Shown here one piece after another: positions 17,276 to 23,485 of a stretch of 64,000 nucleotides of DNA. This DNA comes from Draconibacterium mangrovi_A. Lineage in GTDB: Bacteria > Bacteroidota > Bacteroidia > Bacteroidales > Prolixibacteraceae. The position numbers were made by a program, and so were the translations under genes. Location of the stretch: positions 1,364,001 to 1,428,000 of the forward strand of contig NZ_JBBIXN010000001.1 of NCBI RefSeq assembly GCF_037646455.1. The letters run 5' to 3'. The notes under the pieces are model-generated. The model saw nothing but the letters and a program-made list of their open reading frames with translations. It was not told the origin of the DNA and searched no databases. Each line of letters opens with the position of its first letter. The stretch's first letter is position 1.

Positions 17276-17866
17276 ATGAAATCTAAAATAATAACAATTT
17301 GCCTGGCTTTGATAAGCTGGGGAGCTTTTGCCCAACACGATCATTCGAACATGAATCATAATAACATGATGAATTCAAACATGTCTGATCAGAATAAAGA
17401 AATGTCAGTTGTTAACATCGACAATACAAAAGCGGCATCGTCAATCATCGACAATTACCTCGCACTTAAAACTGCGCTGGTAAAAGATAACGGCGACAAA
17501 GCCGCCAGTTCGGGAGGCGCATTATACGATGCATTTGATGATTTCAATATTTCGAATCAGCCTGCAGAACACCAAAAAGAACTGAAAAATATTATTGTTG
17601 ATGCAAGCGAACACGCCGAACACATCTCGGAAAACAGTGGAGACATCGAACATCAGCGCGAACATTTTGAGCTCTTGAGTAAAGATGTGGAAGACCTGAT
17701 CGTGATCACCGGTGCCGATCGAAACATGTTTCAGATTTACTGCCCCATGTACAATAATAAAGAGGGTGGAATGTGGTTGAGTGATTCGCGTGAAATAAAA
17801 AATCCGTTTTATGGGAGCAAAATGATGAAATGCGGAAATGTTCAAAAAGAATTAGCTGTTAAGTGA
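17276..17866 (+). CDS. Secreted DUF3347 protein, Met/His-rich N-terminus
   Basis: 196 residues with a signal peptide (1-19, ending GAFAQ). A short His/Met/Asn-rich linker (HDHSNMNHNNMMNSNMSD) leads to a four-helix DUF3347 domain (about 50-196) that ends with YCPMYNNKEGGMWLS and MMKCGN. This end is the same module as in the CusB-like adaptor of this island. A periplasmic metal-binding role is likely. Its stop codon overlaps the GTG start of the haem protein gene, so the two are translationally coupled. Confidence 0.82.
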   Translation: MKSKIITICLALISWGAFAQHDHSNMNHNNMMNSNMSDQNKEMSVVNIDNTKAASSIIDNYLALKTALVKDNGDKAASSGGALYDAFDDFNISNQPAEHQKELKNIIVDASEHAEHISENSGDIEHQREHFELLSKDVEDLIVITGADRNMFQIYCPMYNNKEGGMWLSDSREIKNPFYGSKMMKCGNVQKELAVK

Positions 17867-18315
17867 TAAAAATTCTAAAAATATCAGGGTTGGTTATTGT
17901 TCTGGGATTGGTGATCATCCAGTTTTTCCCGCCGGAAAAAGATACAACTGAAGAGGTGCCGGTCACCGACTTCGTTAACAATTTTGACGTACCGGAGAAA
18001 GTGCAGCACGTACTTCGTGATGCCTGCTACGATTGCCACAGTAACAATACCCGTTATCCCTGGTACAGCAAGGTTCAACCGGTAGGATGGTACCTGCAAA
18101 ATCACATTAACAAAGCCAAGGAAGACTTAAATTTCAGCGAGTTTGGAAATTATTCCGATCGCCAGCAGAACAGCAAAATCAACGGGATTATTAACCAGGT
18201 ACGGGAGGATGAAATGCCATTACCGGCCTACACTTTAATGCATCGCGATGCACGACTGTCGGAAGAAGACAAAAAAGCATTTATCGATTACATGGATTCA
18301 ATTAAAGGGTATTAA
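17863..18315 (+). CDS. Membrane-anchored c-type haem-binding protein
   Basis: 150 residues starting at GTG 17863, which overlaps the preceding stop. One N-terminal hydrophobic segment (about 5-20) anchors it, with the bulk outside. DACYDCHSNNTRYPWY (about residues 50-65) contains a single CxxCH haem-attachment motif of the haem-binding domain type (PF14376-like). EDEMPLPAYTLMH supplies a Met that could be the distal ligand, and the end (SEEDKKAFIDYMDSI) is as in monohaem cytochromes. Coupled to the DUF3347 gene and followed by the second AraC/CxxC regulator. A redox step in handling of copper (Cu+/Cu2+) is an attractive but unproven role. Confidence 0.85.
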   Translation: MIKILKISGLVIVLGLVIIQFFPPEKDTTEEVPVTDFVNNFDVPEKVQHVLRDACYDCHSNNTRYPWYSKVQPVGWYLQNHINKAKEDLNFSEFGNYSDRQQNSKINGIINQVREDEMPLPAYTLMHRDARLSEEDKKAFIDYMDSIKGY

Positions 18316-18346
18316 AAAATGATTCGGATCTTAAAGAACAAAAGGC

Positions 18347-18907
18347 ATGGATATCAACATTAAAAACATGGTTTGCCAGCGCTGCGTGATGGTGGTTTCG
18401 CAAATCTTCGACAAGGCCGGAATTGAGGTCGAAAACATTCAGCTGGGAAAAGTAACAACCACAGGCGAGGTGGCAGATGAGAAGCTGGAGCAAATCGACG
18501 GAGCGTTAAAAAACGCCGGATTCGAGATCATTAACAATACCAAAAGCCGCCTGATCGAAGGGATAAAAAATGCCTGCATAGAATATGTGTACCGGCACAA
18601 TGGAGAGCACGAAATGAACTTTTCGGAGTTTCTTACCCGTAGACTGAATCTCGATTATCCGTATCTGAGTTCGCTGTTCTCGTCGGTGGTGGGAACAACC
18701 ATTGAGAAACACCTCATCAGTCTGAAGATTGAAAGGGCCAAGGAATTACTGGTATACGACGAGAAGACTTTAAGCGAAATTGCCTGGGAACTGGGTTACA
18801 GCAGTGTAGCCCACCTTTCGGGACAGTTCAAAAAAGTGACCGGATTTACACCATCCTACTTCAAAAAGCTGGGTGAACAGAAACGAAATTCTATCGACGA
18901 GGTGTAA
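18347..18907 (+). CDS. AraC-type regulator with N-terminal CxxC heavy-metal-binding-like domain (paralogue 2)
   Basis: 186 residues, clearly paralogous to the regulator at 7156. Both begin with a ferredoxin-like domain (here INIKNMVCQRCVMVV, CxxC at residues 10-13) and end with an AraC domain with two helix-turn-helix units (TLSEIAWELGYSSVAHLSG, then FKKVTGFTPSYFKK). Shared blocks are NMVCxRC, LSSLFSS and LGYSSVAHLS-QFKK. The sensory domain is the more diverged half, so the two may sense different metals or oxidation states (inference). The gene lies 31 nt after the haem protein gene and directly upstream of the promoter at 18909-18973, mirroring the other paralogue. Confidence 0.87.
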   Translation: MDINIKNMVCQRCVMVVSQIFDKAGIEVENIQLGKVTTTGEVADEKLEQIDGALKNAGFEIINNTKSRLIEGIKNACIEYVYRHNGEHEMNFSEFLTRRLNLDYPYLSSLFSSVVGTTIEKHLISLKIERAKELLVYDEKTLSEIAWELGYSSVAHLSGQFKKVTGFTPSYFKKLGEQKRNSIDEV

Positions 18908-18908
18908 C

Positions 18909-18973
18909 TTAAAATACTGTAAATCAATTTAAAAAAGATGTAATGCATTCAGCAGGCCGGCATTGTACCTTTA
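18909..18973 (+). promoter_or_regulatory. Promoter with conserved 14-nt upstream box (site B)
   Basis: TTAAAATACTGTAA (18909-18922) starts directly after the stop codon of the second regulator. It is followed by a TTTAAAAA tract and, 57 nt from the box start, by TACCTTTA (18966-18973). This matches site C at 16487-16551 in sequence and spacing; the core GCATTGTACCTTTA also matches GCATTCTACCTTTG at 7787-7800. Probable regulated promoter of the heavy-metal-binding protein/Cu-ATPase genes. Confidence 0.6.
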
Positions 18974-19001
18974 CAGTAGTAAAATTTTAAAATAACAGAT
19001 T

Positions 19002-19232
19002 ATGAAAACACTTGGAAACATATTAAAACTCAGTACGACGAAAAAAAGCAAACAAACGGCAGTGGCTGGCACCAGGTACCAGTGCCCGATGAAGTGTGAA
19101 GGCGACAAACTTTACAATGCTCCCGGGAACTGCCCGGTATGCAACATGAAACTGGCTCCGGTAGGTACGCAGGGCTCAACATCTGTTGAGCGCGAACACA
19201 GCCGGCACAGTCAACATGCTTGCTGTTCGTAA
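19002..19232 (+). CDS. Small heavy-metal-binding domain protein
   Basis: 76 residues without a signal peptide. The central part is one heavy-metal-binding domain (HMBD, YHS-like): YQCPMKCEGDKLYNAPGNC followed by PVCNMKLAPV, i.e. CPM...C...CPVCNM. The tail is Ser/His-rich and ends HACCS. The domain is nearly the same as the first domain of the P-type ATPase encoded 0.8 kb downstream, which points to local duplication. A cytoplasmic copper donor or buffer for that ATPase is likely (inference). First gene after site B. Confidence 0.82.
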   Translation: MKTLGNILKLSTTKKSKQTAVAGTRYQCPMKCEGDKLYNAPGNCPVCNMKLAPVGTQGSTSVEREHSRHSQHACCS

Positions 19233-19237
19233 AATAA

Positions 19238-19256
19238 TTTATTAACCATTTAAAAT
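19238..19256 (+). promoter_or_regulatory. 19-nt conserved leader, copy 1
   Basis: TTTATTAACCATTTAAAAT lies just upstream of the Met-rich protein gene and occurs identically at 22494-22512 before the secreted HMA protein gene. It is probably an A/T-rich translation-enhancing leader or part of a shared promoter. Confidence 0.45.
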
Positions 19257-19264
19257 GAAACGCC

Positions 19265-19759
19265 ATGAAAACTTTAGTGCTTTTAACAACAATGCTTTTT
19301 CTGTTCGCTGTAAACGGTTACAGTCAAAAAACCGACGTACAGAAAATGATGCAAAACAAAGAAACAAGAACTGAAATATTTAATGCCATGGTTAACAATC
19401 ACCAGTACATGAGTGATTTTATGAATATGGCAAAGAATAACGACCACGCCATGATGATGATGAACAATGGAATGATGGGACAACAACATCAAATGAACAT
19501 GAATCAGAATCAAGGCCAGATGCAGGGAAACCATCAGATGATGGGTAACGGAAACACGATGGGGGGCATGATAAACAATCCGCAACAAATGCAAAAAATG
19601 ATGGAGAACATGTTAAGTGTTTGTGACGGGGATTCAACATTAAGAAGCGAAATGTCAGACATCATCTCCAATCACCCAAAAATGATGAAAATGATAAGAA
19701 ACAATGGAATGAATATGCACGGTTCAAATACAATGAACATGCATCAACAAAATAAATAA
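19265..19759 (+). CDS. Secreted methionine-rich protein, probable copper buffer
   Basis: 164 residues with a signal peptide (1-20, ending VNGYSQ). The mature part is extraordinarily rich in Met, Asn, Gln and His (MMMMNNGMMGQQHQMNMN, MGNGNTMGGMINN, MNMHGSNTMNMHQQ), interspersed with short helices (VQKMMQNKETRTEIFNAM, MQKMMENMLSVC). Met-rich sequences of this kind bind Cu+ and Ag+ in the periplasm of other bacteria. Low sequence complexity makes family assignment unsafe. Located between the HMBD protein and the small SHOCT protein, upstream of the Cu-ATPase. The 19-nt leader precedes it. Confidence 0.78.
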   Translation: MKTLVLLTTMLFLFAVNGYSQKTDVQKMMQNKETRTEIFNAMVNNHQYMSDFMNMAKNNDHAMMMMNNGMMGQQHQMNMNQNQGQMQGNHQMMGNGNTMGGMINNPQQMQKMMENMLSVCDGDSTLRSEMSDIISNHPKMMKMIRNNGMNMHGSNTMNMHQQNK

Positions 19760-19765
19760 TCAAGA

Positions 19766-19772
19766 AAGGAGG
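19766..19772 (+). promoter_or_regulatory. Strong Shine-Dalgarno site of the SHOCT protein gene
   Basis: AAGGAGG lies 6 nt before ATG 19779. A near-perfect anti-16S match is unusual in this window, where most starts have only A-rich leaders, so this gene is probably translated at a high level. Confidence 0.6.
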
Positions 19773-19778
19773 CACATT

Positions 19779-20000
19779 ATGTATGGAATGAATGGAATGA
19801 GTTGGGGAATGGGTATCGGCTGGATAGCCGGACTGATAATATTAGTCCTTGTTATTTGGGCCATTACCAAAAACGTGAATTCAGGAAGCTCAAACTCTTC
19901 TGTACAGAAGTCTGCTCTTGACATCTTAAAAGAACGCTATGCCAGGGGTGAGATCAATCAGGAAGAGTTTGAAGAAAAGAAAAACGCTCTTTCGCACTAA
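19779..20000 (+). CDS. Small membrane protein with SHOCT domain
   Basis: 73 residues. One membrane segment (about 9-30, GIGWIAGLIILVLVIWAIT) is followed by a Ser/Asn linker and a C-terminal SHOCT motif (ALDILKERYARGEINQEEFEEKKNAL). SHOCT segments are short helical oligomerisation modules often placed at the end of small membrane proteins next to metal-transport genes. No catalytic residues. Spacing to the neighbours is tight (19 nt after the Met-rich gene, 21 nt before the ATPase). It could help organise the efflux machinery in the inner membrane (inference). Confidence 0.82.
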   Translation: MYGMNGMSWGMGIGWIAGLIILVLVIWAITKNVNSGSSNSSVQKSALDILKERYARGEINQEEFEEKKNALSH

Positions 20001-20021
20001 CCCGATCTGAATACATTGAAT

Positions 20022-22472
20022 ATGGATAAACACAAAGAATATGTTTGCCCGATGCGCTGCGAAGGAGATAAAACCTACGACCAGCCGGGTGATTGTCCGG
20101 TGTGCAACATGCACCTTGTTCCTGTTGAAGAAGCAGAACAAAAAAGCCACGACAATCATTCGGCCGGTGGTAGTTCGCACCAGCATCATGAGCATCATAA
20201 ACAACACGACCATCAACATAAAGAATCATTAAACGGAAAAGGTAAATACTACTGCCCCATGCGTTGCGAAGGCGACAAAACATACGATGATCCCGGCTCT
20301 TGTCCGGTTTGTGGTATGGATTTGAAAAAAGAAGAAAGTCGCACAACAAGCAGTAATAAAAATACAACCTACACCTGCCCGATGCACCCGGAGGTGAAAC
20401 TAGACCACCCCGGAAGCTGTCCGAAATGCGGAATGGACCTGGTACCTGAAAAAGGAGGTGAAATCAGCGAAGAAGAAAAGGCCTATAAAAAAATGCGGAA
20501 TAAATTCTGGCTGGCGGTTGGCTTTAGCCTTCCCGTACTGATCATTGCTATGTCGGGAATGATTCCCTTTTTAAACCTGAACAACATCGCATCTGAAAAA
20601 GTATGGAACTGGATAGAGTTCGCACTGGCTACACCGGTGGTATTTTATGCCGGGTGGGAATTCTTTAAACGCGGATGGAGTTCGATTGTGCGGTACAGCC
20701 CAAACATGTGGACACTCATTTCCATTGGTGTGGGTGCAGCCTACCTGTTTAGTGTATTTGCAATGCTACTTCCTGGTATTTTCCCGGGGCAGTTTAAAGA
20801 CGAACAGGGAAATGTTCACGTGTATTTCGAAGCTGCCGCCGTGATCCTTACACTGGTTCTTTTGGGGCAAGTGCTTGAATTGCGTGCCCACAGCAAAACC
20901 AATTCAGCCATAAAAGCATTATTGGAACTAGTGCCTCCTGTAGCACATGTTATCCGCGATGGCGAAGAACACGATATGCCTCTTGAAGAAGTGAAAACGG
21001 GCGATATATTGAAAGTGAAACCGGGTGAAAAAGTACCGGTTGACGGAGTAATTTCCAGTTGTAATGCTGTAATCGACGAAAGCATGATCACCGGCGAATC
21101 TATTCCGGTAGATAAACAGGAAAACGACAAAGTTACCGGCGGTACGGTGAACGGAAAAACGGCCTTCGAAATGAAAGCCGAAAAAGTGGGTGACGAAACA
21201 CTGCTATCGCAGATTGTGGACATGGTCAACGAAGCAGGGCGATCAAGGGCTCCCATTCAAAGTCTGGCCGACACGATTTCAAAATACTTTGTCCAAATCG
21301 TTGTTTCTATTGCAGTAATAACATTTATTATGTGGGCAATCTGGGGACCGGAACCAGCCTACGTTTACGCCTTTGTAAATGCGGTTGCGGTATTAATTGT
21401 TGCCTGCCCCTGTGCACTTGGATTAGCCACACCTATGTCCATCATGGTGGGTTCAGGAAGAATGGCACAATCCGGCGTGCTGGTAAAAGATGCACGGGCC
21501 ATCGAAGAGATGAATAAAGTAGATACGCTGATTATCGATAAAACCGGAACCATTACCGAGGGAAAACCGGCATTAAAAAAGTACAAGTCGTTTGGTAAAA
21601 TGAGCGATGAAGACGTGCTGAAGCTGGCAGCTTCTTTGGAAGCAAACAGCGAACACCCGATTGCAGCTGCCATTATTGCCGGGGCAAAAGAGAAACAGTT
21701 TAAAACTGAAAAACTAGAAGATTTTGAATCGGTAACCGGAAAAGGAGTTCAGGGCAAATATAAAAATGAAAGATTTGGTTTGGGAAATCATCGCTTGCTG
21801 GAAGATTACGGAATTAGTCTGAACGATGATGTTCAAGCCAAAGCCAAAGAGTGGCAATCGTTGGGTCAGACTGTGATGTACCTGGTTTCTACTAAAAATA
21901 TAGAAGGATTAATCGGTGTAGCCGACACCGTAAAATCCACTTCAAAAAAAGCCATTCATGAATTGCAGAAGCAGGGGATAAAAGTACACATGCTTACCGG
22001 CGATAATGAAAACACGGCAAAAGCTGTGGCCGATGAAATTGGCCTCGACAGTTATGTTGCCAACTGCCTTCCTGAGGATAAAAACAAAAAAGTGAAAGAG
22101 TTGCAGGAACGCGGACGTATTGTGGCAATGGCAGGCGATGGAATTAATGACGCACCTGCACTTACCCGTGCAAACATTGGTATTGCTATGGGAACCGGCA
22201 CCGACATTGCCATGGAAAGTGCAGAGATAACACTCGTTAAAGGCGATTTGAACGGAATTGTGCGGGCTCGCGAGCTAAGTCATAAAGTAATGAAAAACAT
22301 TAAACAAAACCTGTTTTTTGCCTTTGTGTACAACTCCGTTGGAGTCCCGGTAGCCGCCGGGATCCTGTTCCCGTTTTTTGGCATTCTGCTAAGTCCCATT
22401 ATTGCCGCAACGGCCATGAGTTTTAGTTCGGTTTCAGTAATTACCAATGCCTTGCGATTAAGAAAGAAATAA
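20022..22472 (+). CDS. Cu+-type P1B ATPase with three N-terminal heavy-metal-binding domains
   Basis: 816 residues from ATG 20022; an in-frame TTG at 20016 is less likely. Three HMBD modules (CPM...CPVCNM/CPVCGM/CPKCGM, about residues 7-35, 78-105 and 118-142) and a His-rich linker (SSHQHHEHHKQHDHQHK) replace the usual HMA domains. Eight membrane segments follow. Diagnostic residues are CPC in TM6 (462-464), the phosphorylated Asp in DKTGT (D506), SEHP, the TGDN/GDGINDAP hinge, YN in TM7 and MxxSS in TM8 (AMSFSSVSV); together they mark the Cu+/Ag+ exporting P1B-1 class. It pumps the metal from cytoplasm to periplasm. A copA-type role is likely, although the N-terminus differs from classical CopA. 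Confidence 0.95.
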   Translation: MDKHKEYVCPMRCEGDKTYDQPGDCPVCNMHLVPVEEAEQKSHDNHSAGGSSHQHHEHHKQHDHQHKESLNGKGKYYCPMRCEGDKTYDDPGSCPVCGMDLKKEESRTTSSNKNTTYTCPMHPEVKLDHPGSCPKCGMDLVPEKGGEISEEEKAYKKMRNKFWLAVGFSLPVLIIAMSGMIPFLNLNNIASEKVWNWIEFALATPVVFYAGWEFFKRGWSSIVRYSPNMWTLISIGVGAAYLFSVFAMLLPGIFPGQFKDEQGNVHVYFEAAAVILTLVLLGQVLELRAHSKTNSAIKALLELVPPVAHVIRDGEEHDMPLEEVKTGDILKVKPGEKVPVDGVISSCNAVIDESMITGESIPVDKQENDKVTGGTVNGKTAFEMKAEKVGDETLLSQIVDMVNEAGRSRAPIQSLADTISKYFVQIVVSIAVITFIMWAIWGPEPAYVYAFVNAVAVLIVACPCALGLATPMSIMVGSGRMAQSGVLVKDARAIEEMNKVDTLIIDKTGTITEGKPALKKYKSFGKMSDEDVLKLAASLEANSEHPIAAAIIAGAKEKQFKTEKLEDFESVTGKGVQGKYKNERFGLGNHRLLEDYGISLNDDVQAKAKEWQSLGQTVMYLVSTKNIEGLIGVADTVKSTSKKAIHELQKQGIKVHMLTGDNENTAKAVADEIGLDSYVANCLPEDKNKKVKELQERGRIVAMAGDGINDAPALTRANIGIAMGTGTDIAMESAEITLVKGDLNGIVRARELSHKVMKNIKQNLFFAFVYNSVGVPVAAGILFPFFGILLSPIIAATAMSFSSVSVITNALRLRKK

Positions 22473-22493
22473 CAACGATATAAAACAATTTGA

Positions 22494-22512
22494 TTTATTA
22501 ACCATTTAAAAT
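22494..22512 (+). promoter_or_regulatory. 19-nt conserved leader, copy 2
   Basis: Identical to the sequence at 19238-19256 (TTTATTAACCATTTAAAAT), again a few nt before a start codon (ATG 22521), here of the secreted HMA protein. Confidence 0.45.
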
Positions 22513-22520
22513 TCAACAAA

Positions 22521-22895
22521 ATGAAAACAAAAGTTTTAAGTTTAGTAGCCCTTTTTATGATGGGCGCATTTACCGTTTTCGCAGCAAACAAAACGGAGAA
22601 ATTTAAAGCATACGGTAATTGCGGCATGTGTGAATCACGCATCGAAAAAGCAGCTAAATCGGTTGAAGGCGTTTCCAAAGCCGACTGGAACAAAGAAACC
22701 AAAATGATGGAAGTGACCTTCGACGATGCTAAAACCAACGTCGATAAGGTTGAAAAAGCCATTGCAAAGGTTGGGCACGACACACCGCATTACACCGCCA
22801 AAGATGAAGTTTATAAGGACCTTCCCGGTTGTTGCAAATACGATCGAAAAGTAGAAGAAAAATCAGGAGAAGGGCACAGCGGACACATGCATTAA
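22521..22895 (+). CDS. Secreted HMA-domain metal-binding protein
   Basis: 124 residues with a signal peptide (1-21, ending FTVFAA). One HMA domain follows (about 26-90), with CxxC in YGNCGMCESRIEKAA and a final IAKVGHDTPHY. The tail adds CC (GCCKYDRKV) and a His/Met end (GHSGHMH). It would act in the periplasm as a copper carrier or scavenger, perhaps receiving the metal from the ATPase upstream or delivering it to the CusB-like adaptor (inference). Preceded by the 19-nt leader and followed by a strong terminator, so it closes this transcription unit. Confidence 0.85.
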   Translation: MKTKVLSLVALFMMGAFTVFAANKTEKFKAYGNCGMCESRIEKAAKSVEGVSKADWNKETKMMEVTFDDAKTNVDKVEKAIAKVGHDTPHYTAKDEVYKDLPGCCKYDRKVEEKSGEGHSGHMH

Positions 22896-22913
22896 AGAAA
22901 ATTACAACTGATG

Positions 22914-22948
22914 AAGAGGATTTCATAGCAATGAAATCCTCTTTTTTT
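22914..22948 (+). terminator. Rho-independent terminator closing the copper unit
   Basis: A 13-bp stem (22914-22926 with 22931-22943) closes a 4-nt loop AGCA and is followed by a run of T. It separates the copper genes from the DUF302/APC permease pair. Confidence 0.9.
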
Positions 22949-23095
22949 GCGCACTAATTCTACAGATTGAGCAATTTGTTCTACACGCCCGGATCCCTTA
23001 TGCTCTGCAATCAACTTGAAAGAGGTCTTTTAGAAATTTGCAATGCATTGGCACAGTTTTCTCTTTTGAATATTCGTTAACAAAAAAAATTAAAA

Positions 23096-23485
23096 ATGAA
23101 GTATTATTTCGAAACAAACGTTGATGCCGACTTTGACACGGCAGTTGAAAAAGTAACTAACGAATTAAAAAAAGAAGGCTTTGGAGTGCTCACCGAAATT
23201 AACATTAACGAAAAGCTGAAAGAAAAACTGGATGTAGATTTCAAAAAATACAAAATACTTGGAGCCTGCAATCCGCCAAGTGCATTTGAAGCACTCAAAC
23301 TGGAAGACCATATTGGGTTAATGCTTCCCTGCAACGTGGTGGTGCAGGAGTCTTCACATTCTAAAAAAATAAATGTATCAGCCATCAACCCGGTAGCTTC
23401 AATGATGGCTGTCGATAACAAAATCATAGAGCCCATTGCCAAAGAAATCAAAGAAAAGCTTACCAATGTAATTAGGAACCTCTAG
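23096..23485 (+). CDS. DUF302 family protein
   Basis: 129 residues of the DUF302 family: YYFETNVDADFDTAVEKV at the start, GFGVLTEININEKLKEKL, YKILGACNPPSAFEAL with the family's cysteine, IGLMLPCNVVV, and a C-terminal helix. Family members are soluble, often found near metal- or sulfur-related genes, and of unsettled function. The stop codon is followed with no gap by the ATG of the permease gene, so the two are coupled and probably cooperate. No signal peptide. Confidence 0.88.
   Translation: MKYYFETNVDADFDTAVEKVTNELKKEGFGVLTEININEKLKEKLDVDFKKYKILGACNPPSAFEALKLEDHIGLMLPCNVVVQESSHSKKINVSAINPVASMMAVDNKIIEPIAKEIKEKLTNVIRNL

Noticed and set aside
19926..20367. Minus-strand frames opposite the SHOCT and ATPase genes, rich in Met and His-like patterns
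   Set aside because: The apparent patterns are complements of the real His-rich linker of the ATPase.
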